A DNA stretch of 54,515 nucleotides from Bacteroides_E sp964583185 (GCA_964583185.1 CAZOVL010000007.1:1-54515); one strand, 5' to 3'; counted from the stretch's first letter, positions 44,073 to 54,278 are shown. Notes: a model not told the origin generated them from the sequence alone. Made by a program: numbers and translations.

Positions 44073-44365
44073 GTTTAATAATAGTATTCGTTTAAGATAC
44101 TCTTGTTTTTGCCGTCTTTTGTCTCATATCTTGAAGTTACATAATTTGCAACAATATCTTCTTTTCTTGTTTGTAAAGTAGTCAATATAAATAGCCCAGT
44201 TAACAGTTGTTTTTACCTAAATCGTATTGTTTTCTTTTTCTTCTAATTGGTCAATATATCCACAGCTATAGTATTAATCGCCTTTACCTTTGATTCTGTG
44301 TTGTTGTTAAATGTAACTCTCGTTGTACTAAGTGAAAATCAGTAAAACCAACAATAGGCAATCAT
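44073..44365 (-). pseudogene. Possible remnant of a decayed gene
   Basis: In the 474-base gap 43912-44385 the minus strand contains coding-like patches broken by stops. In one frame I read TTRVTFNNNTESKVKA, then stops, then EDIVANYVTSRYETKDGKN ending at a TAA near 44073. A second frame gives a patch with DQLEEKENNTI and VNWAIYIDYFTNKK. This may be a degraded gene or chance in AT-rich DNA. No family is recognised. Nothing else is seen in the gap. Confidence 0.28.
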
Positions 44366-44385
44366 TATGGAACTGTTAATCCGCA

Positions 44386-45315
44386 TTAATCTGGATGTTT
44401 TTGAAAAGTGGGTTTGCATCTTTCTATCTTAGCTATTCTTTTCTCTATATCCATCTTTTTATTGTTGAAAATAAGATTCACAACTAGTGCTTCATCCGTA
44501 TGAGGTTTGGTTTGATCGAAGATAAAGTTTCCTAAGCTGTAAAATATAGGACATCCTTTATAGAACTCCTCTTCTTGGATGACGTGAGGATGATGCCCTA
44601 TAATTGCATTTGCTCCACTATCAATCAGCTTACGAGCCCCTTTACGTTGTATTAAATCTGATGTTTGATGATATTCAGCTCCCCAATGTAATAGCACCAC
44701 AACATAGGATGAAGGATTAGTTTGCTTAAAATCTATGATTCTCTTGCTTATTTCATCCGAAGATGCCTGACATATTCCCGGTTCATCATCAAGACATACC
44801 CAATTTTCAAGAGGAACTAATACCGAATTGAATAAGACAACTTCTATTTTACCCTTTTTTACGATTGTTGGTTCACAAGCCTGCAATTGATTTCCACCAT
44901 AACCAATAGTGATTATATCAGCATTAGATAGATTGTTGTAAGTGTCAATCAATCCCTCTCTTCCTTGATCTATGGTGTGATTGTTGGCTAATGCTGTATG
45001 TGTTATTCCATTTCTTTTTAAGTCTTTAGCCCACTCAGCGTTGGCTCTAAAAATATATTTTTTGTTTATCGGTGATGATATGTTTGTTATAGGACATTCC
45101 AAGTTAATGACTACAGCGTCCGATTGATTAAACAAGGTGTGTACTCCAACAAATAAGGAATCTAAACTTCCATTCCTCTCTATCTCTTGTCGCACACCTC
45201 TATCCAGTAAGACATCTCCTGTAAAACAGATTGAAAGAGATTCTGCTTTTTCCTTACACGAAAAGCAAGAAAAGAGGAAAAGAAAGAGACAAATATATGT
45301 GTTCTTTACTAGCAT
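44386..45315 (-). CDS. CapA-family lipoprotein (metallophosphatase-like)
   Basis: A 309-residue protein of the PGA_cap/CapA family, with a calcineurin-like fold. Motifs are CFTGDVLLDRG (30-40), INLECPIT, ALANNHTIDQG, VVLLHWGAEYHQ and IIGHHPHVIQ near the C-terminus, which supply the metal-binding Asp, Asn and His residues. The N-terminus carries a lipobox (LFSC at Cys17, or CFSC at Cys20), so it is likely membrane-anchored. The family was named for poly-gamma-glutamate capsule synthesis, but no capBC genes are here; a phosphatase or other hydrolase role is equally possible. Its start overlaps the DUF3160 gene stop by 7 bases. Confidence 0.85.
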   Translation of the reverse strand: MLVKNTYICLFLFLFSCFSCKEKAESLSICFTGDVLLDRGVRQEIERNGSLDSLFVGVHTLFNQSDAVVINLECPITNISSPINKKYIFRANAEWAKDLKRNGITHTALANNHTIDQGREGLIDTYNNLSNADIITIGYGGNQLQACEPTIVKKGKIEVVLFNSVLVPLENWVCLDDEPGICQASSDEISKRIIDFKQTNPSSYVVVLLHWGAEYHQTSDLIQRKGARKLIDSGANAIIGHHPHVIQEEEFYKGCPIFYSLGNFIFDQTKPHTDEALVVNLIFNNKKMDIEKRIAKIERCKPTFQKHPD

Positions 45316-47741
45316 CCGGAACTATAGAAAACACGTTCTTCTACTTCGGGTTCTGTTCCAATAATTATATCTTTCATCCACTCTTCTTCCTTTGGAATTT
45401 TACCCTCATCAAGTCGTTTTTGCCACTCCTCATCGGTAAGTCGGGTACCTAGAGGTTCTACAAACTCGTAGTAGCTAAAAGTGGCACCTTTAGTTAAATA
45501 TAGTTCTTTTCCAATGGGGACAACAACATAAATAGAATTGACATTTCCTGTTGCAACGTGTAGTATACCATTCTTATTACATTCCGGAACATTACGCGTA
45601 TATATATCTGCTACTACTGCAATGGATTTATCCGGTCCTTTCACTTGTGACCATTCATCCATATATAGTCCGGGTTCTATTACAGAAAGTGTAAAATACT
45701 CTATGCTGCTACCCATATACTCAATGGTGAAATACTCATTATCGTCTAAAACCTCATTGGCTAACTCTTTCTTGGATACCTGAATCAGAAACTTAACATA
45801 GTCTGCCAGTTGTTCATTTTTAGCTTTCAAGTCCTCTGTTAACAATCCATTCTTAGCTAAAACATTTTTAGTCAAAATCAATAATTCTGCCAATTCATTC
45901 CAGAACTTTAGGTTAGGTTCAACATAACCTTTTACTATCGGGGTTGGAGGGCCACCACCTCCACACTCTGCTGCCATAGGTTGTTCTCCATATAAAATAG
46001 CATCGTGCTTAAGTTCAGCCCATGAAGCTAAAGCTGTGTTCAGGTTTTTAAGAGACCAGGCCGCTGTTTGCATAAATTCCGGATATTGTTTATCTGTCTT
46101 TTGTAGCTCAATGAGACTCTTAATCCATTTGTTATATACCGATTTATTCCAATCGTTGAAGTGTTGGAATTTTGTTTTATTTTCATTCAATCGAGTTGTA
46201 AATAATTCCCACTTCTCCTGATCTCTATAAGTCTTTGTCAATATATCTTCTGCACTTTTTACGCCAAAAGTGGAGAAAATATCTAAAGCACGAGGATAAG
46301 CCCGTTCACTATTGGCTCCAACGTCTACCATTTTTTGAATAATATCACTGTCAATTAAATACCGTTGCGGCATAAAATTTATTTTATCAACACAGCTTAT
46401 TTCTATCTCCGGTTTAATTTTATTTCTTGTTTTAGCTAGTATTTTTAGATTTTCTTCAATCTTATTTATATTCTCTGTAGTAAAGGCTTCCTCAATGCTG
46501 TTTATCTGTTGTTTACCGTGAATAAAATCTGTAATATCCATAAACGAGAGATTGTCAGGAAGTCCCACTAAAAAAGCAATAGGCTCGTATATAGACTGGT
46601 AGGATTTGTATAATTCTTTATCCGTCAAAAGATAGCCGGAAAAAACAGATTGGTTTAATTTTTCACGTTCATCCAAGCAAAACGGTGCCGTTTGTAGCCA
46701 CATCATCGCTTTAAAATACTGTTGCATCTCAGAATTGCGAGTATAATGTCCACGTGGTTTAAATAAGCTATAAGAGAAAAAAACTTCAGTCCAGTTCAGG
46801 AACTCAGAAAAGTCATCTTCCTCTTGATTTATCTTACTTATTTCTACATCAAAGAATTTTTTTTGTCTTTCCGATAGAGCTAACTCTTTTTGGGTTAGTA
46901 GAAAGTATGGAATGGCATAAAATGTAGTATTGAATTCGGCTAGTTTTTTAATTTCATTATCGTTAGAATGGATTAAAGCTTTGGATTTATTGTACATTTT
47001 CAAACACAAATCTGTAAGTATGGGGATTAGCTTTTCCTGTTCTATGCTTTTTAGAGTATATGAAAAATACATATGAAAAGCCTGTAAATAAAGATCTGTT
47101 GTAATAAAGTTGGGTAGTTGTTTGTAATCGTTTTCCTCATAAAGATGAAACAGCTGAATGTTTTTTCCTCTAGATATAATAAAATTGTTTTCAGCTAGTT
47201 TTTTATAGAATTGCTCATCCGTATTTTTGTACTGAAATAGGTTAGCTATATTATTTACATTTCCCAACAGATGAATGCCTTGTGGCGAAAAATTCTCTTT
47301 CTGAAGCTCATTCATTCGTTTTTTTATTTTATCTACAAACAACTGTTCTTCTTCTGAAAGTGTTATGTCACTATATTCTTCAGGCATCTCATCTTTTTCC
47401 CATAAGTCCCAAACCAACCGTTGATACCAATCGGTATTGGCTGTGAAAAAACCATTAATATCAGCCTCCATAATGTGTAAACCGTGAATAGCATAGACAT
47501 AGTACAACCAAATTTTAAGCTCCTGGTAAGACATTTGATCTATATTCTGATCAAAATTGATTAGTTGTGGTAGCTTTTTTTCATTGAGTATATCTAAATT
47601 GGCACCTAATGTATAAGAACCTGAATCTATTACTAGGGAAACTTCTCCTTGTTCTTCATTTTCTGATTGCTTCTGTTGTTTTTTACCTCCACAAGCAAAG
47701 AGCATAGTGGTTATTAATAGGTATATCAATAGGTTTCTCAT
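45309..47741 (-). CDS. DUF3160 lipoprotein with YARHG-like domain
   Basis: An 810-residue lipoprotein: the signal ends LFAC with Cys17. Residues about 68-130 resemble the YARHG domain (the motif reads YAIHG). The rest matches the DUF3160 family, including PNFITTDLYLQAFHMYFSYT, the Trp-rich middle and the Gly/Pro-rich ECGGGGPPTPIVKGYVEPN near residue 595. A fold or enzymatic activity is not established. It is the middle gene of a lipoprotein trio; the preceding gene ends 10 bases upstream and CapA overlaps its 3' end. Confidence 0.82.
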   Translation of the reverse strand: MRNLLIYLLITTMLFACGGKKQQKQSENEEQGEVSLVIDSGSYTLGANLDILNEKKLPQLINFDQNIDQMSYQELKIWLYYVYAIHGLHIMEADINGFFTANTDWYQRLVWDLWEKDEMPEEYSDITLSEEEQLFVDKIKKRMNELQKENFSPQGIHLLGNVNNIANLFQYKNTDEQFYKKLAENNFIISRGKNIQLFHLYEENDYKQLPNFITTDLYLQAFHMYFSYTLKSIEQEKLIPILTDLCLKMYNKSKALIHSNDNEIKKLAEFNTTFYAIPYFLLTQKELALSERQKKFFDVEISKINQEEDDFSEFLNWTEVFFSYSLFKPRGHYTRNSEMQQYFKAMMWLQTAPFCLDEREKLNQSVFSGYLLTDKELYKSYQSIYEPIAFLVGLPDNLSFMDITDFIHGKQQINSIEEAFTTENINKIEENLKILAKTRNKIKPEIEISCVDKINFMPQRYLIDSDIIQKMVDVGANSERAYPRALDIFSTFGVKSAEDILTKTYRDQEKWELFTTRLNENKTKFQHFNDWNKSVYNKWIKSLIELQKTDKQYPEFMQTAAWSLKNLNTALASWAELKHDAILYGEQPMAAECGGGGPPTPIVKGYVEPNLKFWNELAELLILTKNVLAKNGLLTEDLKAKNEQLADYVKFLIQVSKKELANEVLDDNEYFTIEYMGSSIEYFTLSVIEPGLYMDEWSQVKGPDKSIAVVADIYTRNVPECNKNGILHVATGNVNSIYVVVPIGKELYLTKGATFSYYEFVEPLGTRLTDEEWQKRLDEGKIPKEEEWMKDIIIGTEPEVEERVFYSSGC

Positions 47742-47751
47742 AGTTTAATGG

Positions 47752-48306
47752 TTAATTATTTAATAAACTCTCAGCCTTTTTTTGCGATATATTTCTTGCA
47801 ACATACTCTACGAATTCAAGTCCAAATCCTCTCCATTTGTATTTGCAAACCAAGTATGTGCCATCTTTTTCTTTTTCAATGGTTTTAATGAAGGATAAAC
47901 CATTTTCTATAATTAGTTTGAAGTCCTCTAAAGGTTGTCCCAATCTAGAACCTAGCCACTTAGGTCTAATATAAAGATTTTCTGTTATTTTGAATATAAA
48001 AAGGCGTTTATTTAAATGAGGATCGAAACGTGTAGTTTTAATGACTCCTACTAGTATTTCAGGAGATTCATTATTATCTATGTCTCCAAAGTCCATATGA
48101 AAAACGGGATAATCCAGTTTCCATTCTGAATGAAGACTATCGTTTACCGATAGGCGTAGAGTGTGGTTTGTATCTGATAGTTGTACTAATTCTATGGTTA
48201 TTGTTTTATCCTTGTTTTGATAGCTATATTTATTCTTCTTGTTTATGCAACTCTGCTGTATAAACAAGAAGAATAAAATTAAAATATAAAGTAATGTTTT
48301 TTTCAT
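47752..48306 (-). CDS. Small lipoprotein with an FG-GAP/VCBS-like repeat
   Basis: I place the start at the ATG at 48306 (MKKTLLYILILFFLFIQQSC), which gives a lipobox QQSC with Cys20; the ORF could extend to 48324 but that would put polar residues before the signal. The mature protein has a HMDFGDIDNNESPEILVG stretch of the FG-GAP/VCBS calcium-binding type, followed by lysine-rich beta strands. It is the first gene of the lipoprotein-DUF3160-CapA operon and divergent from the TPR gene. Function is unknown. Confidence 0.75.
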   Translation of the reverse strand: MKKTLLYILILFFLFIQQSCINKKNKYSYQNKDKTITIELVQLSDTNHTLRLSVNDSLHSEWKLDYPVFHMDFGDIDNNESPEILVGVIKTTRFDPHLNKRLFIFKITENLYIRPKWLGSRLGQPLEDFKLIIENGLSFIKTIEKEKDGTYLVCKYKWRGFGLEFVEYVARNISQKKAESLLNN

Positions 48307-48528
48307 CCTAACTTTAATAAACAACCTCCATGAAAAATATTATGTTTGTTCATTTTACCAACCCATTTCTTTTTTTTCTATATCAATGTTTTTGAATTTC
48401 TCTATGATGTTATAAAGACATATCCAATGATTAAATAGGTTTAGATAAATATACTTCAAAAAGGCTTATTAGCTGTAGAAACCGGAAGTAATTTACTATA
48501 TTCAGAGGTAAATTTAAATAGCTAGGCT

Positions 48529-49650
48529 ATGAAAAAGTTCTTTTTAGTTGCTTTTCTTTTAGTGATAAAAATAGGAGCATTTGCTCAAACTTCCATTGAT
48601 GTAGAGATTGATGGGTTATTAACATTGGAACAGTATCAAACTATCATTGATAATTATGCTAATAAAGATGTTGAAACCTATTCTGCTAGATCTATATACT
48701 ACATTGGATTCTCATACTATATGCTTGAAGATGATGATAATTGTTTAAAGTATATGGATTTAACCATAGAAAAAGATCCTACTAATCCAGCTGCTTATTT
48801 CATTAAAGCATCCACATATAACTATATGAATCGGTTTGATGATGCTATTCCTTGTTTTCAAAAAGCAATTAGTTTGGAAACTAAAAAAGAGAATATTTCT
48901 AAATCATATATTAGTTTAGGATATTCTCATTATAACCTTAATCAAGATGATTTAGCTATAGATGCCTATAATAAAGCAATAGAATATGACAGTGCAGGTG
49001 GAACTCCTTATATAATGATTGCTCAAATATACTCCAAACAGAATCGAGACGATAAAGCACTAGAATTATATTATAAGGGTAGGGAAAATGCTTCTAAGGA
49101 AAATGAAAACTATATTACCATTCTATTTAATATTGGATTGTTTGAACAAAAAGCAGGAAATTATAATAAAGCAGAAACAGCATATAAAGAACTTCTTGAG
49201 ATAGATTTTACAGATTATCATACTTATGCCAAGCTTATTCAGGTCTATAATCAGACTAAAGAGTATGATAAAATTTCACCATTGAAAGATGTTTTGTATT
49301 CGGCACATAAACAGGGGCTTATACAAGATGAATGCCTGTCAGATATGTTTTGTATAGATCAATTTGAGCGTAAAGGCAAACAAATTAGAGTCTTTGAAAA
49401 GTACCAAGAGGGGAAAAGTGAAACTATCTATAATAAGTTAATATTCTATGTTTTTAATAATGACGAGAAAATGGAGTATAGTATTCAAACAGAATATTCA
49501 CCTGCTGCTGTAGCTTTTGGAGAAGGTAAATATATACTTTGTGCTAATAAAGATGATTCTCATATTAACTATGGATTGATTTTTGATGATGATTCTACCT
49601 ATGAAGAAATTAAAACTTCTGTACTTAATATATTAGACAAGGAAGAATAA
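48529..49650 (+). CDS. Secreted tetratricopeptide-repeat protein
   Basis: A 373-residue protein with a signal peptide (1-20, GAFAQ). Residues about 50-250 contain five to six TPR-like helical pairs, for example NPAAYFIKASTYNYMNRFDDAI and KSYISLGYSHYNLNQDDLAID. The C-terminal 100 residues are beta-rich and unlike TPR. It most likely mediates protein binding in the periplasm. It stands alone, with its own terminator, ahead of the DUF3857 pair. Confidence 0.82.
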   Translation: MKKFFLVAFLLVIKIGAFAQTSIDVEIDGLLTLEQYQTIIDNYANKDVETYSARSIYYIGFSYYMLEDDDNCLKYMDLTIEKDPTNPAAYFIKASTYNYMNRFDDAIPCFQKAISLETKKENISKSYISLGYSHYNLNQDDLAIDAYNKAIEYDSAGGTPYIMIAQIYSKQNRDDKALELYYKGRENASKENENYITILFNIGLFEQKAGNYNKAETAYKELLEIDFTDYHTYAKLIQVYNQTKEYDKISPLKDVLYSAHKQGLIQDECLSDMFCIDQFERKGKQIRVFEKYQEGKSETIYNKLIFYVFNNDEKMEYSIQTEYSPAAVAFGEGKYILCANKDDSHINYGLIFDDDSTYEEIKTSVLNILDKEE

Positions 49651-49698
49651 TTTATTGAATTTTTTACACTTATGCTTTAATCTCTCTGTTTAGCTATT

Positions 49699-49737
49699 AA
49701 ACTCAATCTTTTGTATTTTCAAGATTGAGTTTTTTTG
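49699..49737 (+). terminator. Rho-independent terminator after the TPR gene
   Basis: Perfect 12-bp stem AAACTCAATCTT (49699-49710) / AAGATTGAGTTT (49721-49732), then TTTT. Confidence 0.9.
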
Positions 49738-49824
49738 TCTGTTTACATAATTTTTGTTTTACGATTCGTTTATTTAACAATTATTTATATCTTTAAAAAA
49801 GGGTATTCCCTATGTACATAAATT

Positions 49825-51669
49825 ATGAAAACACACCATATACTTTTTCTTCTTTTTGTGCTCTTTCCATCAGTGCTAAAGGCGCAACAGCCAAGAAGTG
49901 AAATTTTAAAGAATGCTACATATATCCAATTAAAAAATAATAGTGTTGTTTATATGGATACTGTAGTTATTAGAATAAACAATAGGATGGGAGATTACGA
50001 TGCGGGCGATGTGATTAACTTTCAGAAAGGAGAGAAAGTATTCTTTGGTACTATCTCTATAGAAGATGAAAATGGTAATTTAATTCGTAAAGTAAATAAG
50101 AAAGAGATTCAGGAGCGAAGTTACATCAGTGGTATTTCTCTTTATGAAGATCGAAAAGAACTGTTCTTTACTGTTAAGCATCACAAATATCCTTACTTGC
50201 TAAAATACACCAAGCTAAGGGAGGTGAATAGATATACAAACATTATTCATCTGGATTATTCTAATTATAAAACACCAATTAAGAGAGCAGAGCTTACCAT
50301 AGAACATCCCATTGGAAGAAGAATAAAACAGCAAGTCAAAAATGTGGATAATTATCGTGTGGATACACTGGGTCAAACAGTATCTCATAAATATACATAT
50401 TCTCACAATCCGGTTTATTATAATGAAGCTTATCGTTCAGTAAACACGGGAAGTGCACCACAATTAATTATTTCTCCCATTGAGTTTTATTTTGGAATAC
50501 GGGGAATTAATGAAAATTGGGAATCCTTTGGACAATGGATTTATCTGCTTAATAAAGGTAGAGATGGGCTGCCACAGAGTGAAAAAGAGAAAATAGACGA
50601 TTTAATAAAGGATGAGAAGAATAAGCAAACTCAAATTAAAATACTATATCAGTATTTACAGGATAACACACGATATGTTAATGTTAGTACATTAATTGGA
50701 GGACTTCAGACTCATACAGCAGAGTATGTGGTAAATAATAAGTATGGCGATTGTAAAGCTTTGACCAACTATATGTGTGCAATGTTAAAACACATTGGTG
50801 TAGAATCTTACCCTACGCTTATATATAATGATGATAAAGTGTATGATATTGACTCTGATTTTTCGTACAATGCCTTTAATCATGTCATTTTATCTGTACC
50901 TATTAATGGAGACACCCTGTTGTTGGAATGTACTTCAAAAAACACCCCTATGGGATATGTGGGCAGTTCTAATCAAGGACGTAAGGCACTATTAGTTAAA
51001 GATGTAGGGAGTAGATTAATTGATATACCTAGTGTGAAGCCCGATGATGTTTTAAGCACAAGGTGTTACGATTTAATTATTGATGGAGAAGGCAATGCAG
51101 ATTTACTTTTAGAGACTAATGAACAAGGTGAGAATTATGAGTTGTTGAATGCCTATGATGAAATGGCAAGTAAGAACCTGTTGGATTATTTTGTTAGACA
51201 GACTGTGCTGGATGGCTCGTTCGATATTCTTGGTTATGAGGTATTAAAACAAGGAAGAGATAGTGCATTCATTGGTTTGAAAATAAAGAGTAAGATTAAT
51301 CGTATCTATAAGAAGTATGGCAATAACTTGGTAGTAAATCCCTTGATGATAGATCTTCCAAAATTTGAAAATGTAAACCAACGTACGCAAGAGTTACAAA
51401 TGGATTATCCTATATATCAAAAATATCGAATAAGAATGAAGTTTTTAGATATGAAAATTACTCAAATGCCGACTGATTTTGAAATACAATCTCCTTATGG
51501 CGACTTATATGTTGTGAAATATACACAAGAAGGTGAATTTGTGATTATTGAAAAAGAACTTTTGATTAGTGCAAAAAGACTCACCTTAGAAGAGTATAAA
51601 GACTTTTATAATTTTATTGTTCAAGTGAAAAATAACGAAATTTCTAATTATTATTTTGAAGTGTTATGA
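49825..51669 (+). CDS. Secreted DUF3857/transglutaminase-like protein, catalytic residues kept
   Basis: A 614-residue exported protein (signal peptide 1-20, VLKAQQ). The N-terminal half is the DUF3857 domain (about 45-210). The transglutaminase core follows, with nucleophile Cys310 (YGDCKALTN), His353 (FNHVIL) and Glu368 in ECTS in place of the usual Asp. The C-terminal part is beta-rich (DUF3858-like). It may cut or crosslink peptide-like bonds in the periplasm; the true activity is untested. It overlaps the next gene by 4 bases (ATGA), so the two are made together. Confidence 0.85.
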   Translation: MKTHHILFLLFVLFPSVLKAQQPRSEILKNATYIQLKNNSVVYMDTVVIRINNRMGDYDAGDVINFQKGEKVFFGTISIEDENGNLIRKVNKKEIQERSYISGISLYEDRKELFFTVKHHKYPYLLKYTKLREVNRYTNIIHLDYSNYKTPIKRAELTIEHPIGRRIKQQVKNVDNYRVDTLGQTVSHKYTYSHNPVYYNEAYRSVNTGSAPQLIISPIEFYFGIRGINENWESFGQWIYLLNKGRDGLPQSEKEKIDDLIKDEKNKQTQIKILYQYLQDNTRYVNVSTLIGGLQTHTAEYVVNNKYGDCKALTNYMCAMLKHIGVESYPTLIYNDDKVYDIDSDFSYNAFNHVILSVPINGDTLLLECTSKNTPMGYVGSSNQGRKALLVKDVGSRLIDIPSVKPDDVLSTRCYDLIIDGEGNADLLLETNEQGENYELLNAYDEMASKNLLDYFVRQTVLDGSFDILGYEVLKQGRDSAFIGLKIKSKINRIYKKYGNNLVVNPLMIDLPKFENVNQRTQELQMDYPIYQKYRIRMKFLDMKITQMPTDFEIQSPYGDLYVVKYTQEGEFVIIEKELLISAKRLTLEEYKDFYNFIVQVKNNEISNYYFEVL

Positions 51670-53633
51670 AGAAAATAATGGTGTGCTTTTTAGCTTCTGC
51701 TATTTCTTTGTGGAGTTATTCCCAGGAAAATTATTCTATGAATGAAAACAAAGTTACTCAATATGAAATGGAGATGACTCAGTATCCTGACGATGATGAG
51801 GCTGAAGCTGTAGTGATTTTTGAGAAAGGAGATTATCGTTTTATTTACTCCGATAATGTGGGATTTCTGCTTCAAATGACATTTCATTCTAAAATAAAAA
51901 TCTTGTCTCAGGCCGGAGAGAAATATGCAACTTTTGAAGTGCCCTTGTATAAAGCAGATATAAGAACCATTGAAAGTTTTGAGGATTTAACAGGAATTAC
52001 CTATAATTTGGAGGATGGAAAGTTAATTGAGACAAATTTTAATCCCAGAGGAAATGTTTTTGACGAAAAAATCAATGAGAACTGGAGTAGTAAAAAGTTC
52101 ACTCTTCCAAATGTTAAAGCCGGGTCTGTCATTGAAGTTAAATACACCATAAAAACACCTTTTTTCTTCAATATGAGAGAGTGGGGGTTTCAAAAGAAAA
52201 TTCCCGTAGTAGAAAGTTGGTTAAGCTATAGAGCTATTCCTTATTATGAGTATGTTTTTTCCGCAACTAATATAAATAAATTTGACGAACAATCTTCTTC
52301 TGTTATTAATCAGGAGATTCGATATGGAAACTTAGTTTATAAAGAGATGGAGCATCTTTTTAGATTGAAACGTATTCCGGCGTTCAGAGATGAAGAGTTT
52401 ATTACGGCGGCTAAAGACTATATGATTTCCTTGAACTTTCAATTGGCTAGAGTCTACTTTCCAACGGGTGGAAAAAGGGACTATATTTCCACCTGGGAGG
52501 ATTTAGCTAAAGATTTGCAGAAAGACCCTAGTTTTGGGAAATATATAAATAGTGCAAGGAAAGAAGCTAAAAAAATACTACCTCAGTTAAGTCTAAGTGA
52601 TAAACCGGACAAAGAAAAAATATCCATTATTTCTGACTATGTAAAGCATAACTTTAATTGGACCGGTTTTTATGGTAAATATACATCAAAAAAAGTATCC
52701 GATTTATTGAAGCTAAAAAGAGGGAATGTTGCGGAGATAAATCTCTTTTTAGTGGGAATGTTAGAGGAAGCCGGACTTAATGTAGCTCCTATAATATTGA
52801 GTACCAGAGATCATGGGAAAATTAATAAGACCTATCCATTTATGTACTACTTTAACTACGTAATAGCACAAGTGTCTATTGATGATTCCTTTTTATTTTT
52901 AGATGCCACAGAACCTATGTTATCCGACCGAATGGTTCCTTTACGTTGTGCCAATACGGATGCTTTAATTATTGAAAAAGAGCCCAAGTGGACTTTTGTT
53001 CGGCAAAGAACCATTTCTTTTTTGCAGAGAAATTTGGATATCGTTATAAAAGATCAGGGGCAAGTTGAAGTGGATGCTCAATATGGAACTGTAGGGCAAT
53101 CAGCCTATATATATCGATCAAAATATTTAGGCAATAAAAGTGACTTAGCTAAATACCTTAAAGAAAGTGATGATATTGACGTGGTTGGTGAAATTGAAAC
53201 AACGGATTATGAAGTGCTGAATAAGCCTTTCCGTTTTAACTTTTCTTTTCGTACAAAGGCAGACAGTAATAAAGATAAAATTTTTATAAATCCCTTTTTG
53301 AATCTTTTTTCGCGAAATAATATTTTTAAGCAATCCAAGCGAACACTTCCTGTTGATATGAATGAACTAAAAAGCGAAAGCTATGCTGCAAACATTCATA
53401 TTCCGGAAGGGTACCAGCTCGATTTTATTCCGGAAAATATGATGTTAAACAATGATGTGTTACAAATTACCTATAATTCGAAAATATCGGATGAAACAAT
53501 ACAGGTAGAGTTCAGCTATAATTTCAAAGACTACGTTTTTCCTGCTGAAAAATATTCAAAGCTAAAAGATTCTTATGCTCAGCTATTATCCAAAATGAGC
53601 GAGATGATTGTTTTCTCAAAGAAAGAAAACTGA
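51666..53633 (+). CDS. Secreted DUF3857 protein with transglutaminase fold, Cys and His replaced
   Basis: A 655-residue exported protein (signal 1-19, SLWSYSQ). It shares the layout of its upstream neighbour: DUF3857 (about 60-250), transglutaminase core (about 290-415) and a C-terminal beta domain (DUF3858-like). At the catalytic positions it reads RGNVAEIN (Val355 where Cys is expected), YFNYVIA (Tyr398 in place of His) and LDAT (Asp413 kept). It is therefore probably not a transglutaminase, but may bind a ligand or partner its active neighbour. Confidence 0.83.
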   Translation: MKKIMVCFLASAISLWSYSQENYSMNENKVTQYEMEMTQYPDDDEAEAVVIFEKGDYRFIYSDNVGFLLQMTFHSKIKILSQAGEKYATFEVPLYKADIRTIESFEDLTGITYNLEDGKLIETNFNPRGNVFDEKINENWSSKKFTLPNVKAGSVIEVKYTIKTPFFFNMREWGFQKKIPVVESWLSYRAIPYYEYVFSATNINKFDEQSSSVINQEIRYGNLVYKEMEHLFRLKRIPAFRDEEFITAAKDYMISLNFQLARVYFPTGGKRDYISTWEDLAKDLQKDPSFGKYINSARKEAKKILPQLSLSDKPDKEKISIISDYVKHNFNWTGFYGKYTSKKVSDLLKLKRGNVAEINLFLVGMLEEAGLNVAPIILSTRDHGKINKTYPFMYYFNYVIAQVSIDDSFLFLDATEPMLSDRMVPLRCANTDALIIEKEPKWTFVRQRTISFLQRNLDIVIKDQGQVEVDAQYGTVGQSAYIYRSKYLGNKSDLAKYLKESDDIDVVGEIETTDYEVLNKPFRFNFSFRTKADSNKDKIFINPFLNLFSRNNIFKQSKRTLPVDMNELKSESYAANIHIPEGYQLDFIPENMMLNNDVLQITYNSKISDETIQVEFSYNFKDYVFPAEKYSKLKDSYAQLLSKMSEMIVFSKKEN

Positions 53634-53825
53634 TTATAAATAGAAAATTCTTTTTGTTTTCTTATTCTTTTTCTGTGTCAGCTTTTATTAAAGGAGTATA
53701 GAGTTCTATTTATAAACAGACATATTTGAGTTTTTCTTCTTGTTATTCTATGGAAATAAACTTGAATATTATATTGGGCAAAAGAATGGTATGCAATTGT
53801 ATTTATAAGATTAAGTGAGTAGAAT

Positions 53826-54278
53826 ATGATAAATCTGAGTTTTATTAAAGAGAATAAAGTCCAACTTGTTTTAGTTACTGTCTTAGTTATGGCAAATGGA
53901 ATAGTTGGTCACTTTTTCTCTCCTTGGGGACTGAACTTAACTCCTTTTCTAATTGCAGTAACCTCTTTTTTAATCTGTTTTTTCTCTTCAAATATCCCTA
54001 TCCTATGGAAGTCAGTACTTATTTATTTTTTTATAGGATTAAACGTTTGGTTGATTAAACTATATTCAGGAGGACGTCACGATTATGTAGGACAAGCATG
54101 GATTCTGTTTTTTGAGCTAATTGGTTTGTTTTTTGCTTTTTTGTTCCTTACCATTGCCATTTTTGGAAAACAAAAAGAACCTATGAAGATTCGAGTTTTA
54201 GCTATAGTTTTGTTTCTTGTTTTAATAGGATTTCATTATTACTTATTTGCGAATTTGGGTGTTGGAAGATATTATTAA
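53826..54278 (+). CDS. Small integral membrane protein, unknown
   Basis: A 150-residue protein that is mostly hydrophobic, with about four or five membrane segments (about 15-35, 38-56, 60-77, 92-115 and 122-142). No family motif is recognised; two charged loops contain YSGGRHDY and GKQKEPMK. A 192-base gap to the preceding DUF3857 gene holds nothing I can recognise. Array 5 lies 180 bases downstream. Confidence 0.7.
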   Translation: MINLSFIKENKVQLVLVTVLVMANGIVGHFFSPWGLNLTPFLIAVTSFLICFFSSNIPILWKSVLIYFFIGLNVWLIKLYSGGRHDYVGQAWILFFELIGLFFAFLFLTIAIFGKQKEPMKIRVLAIVLFLVLIGFHYYLFANLGVGRYY

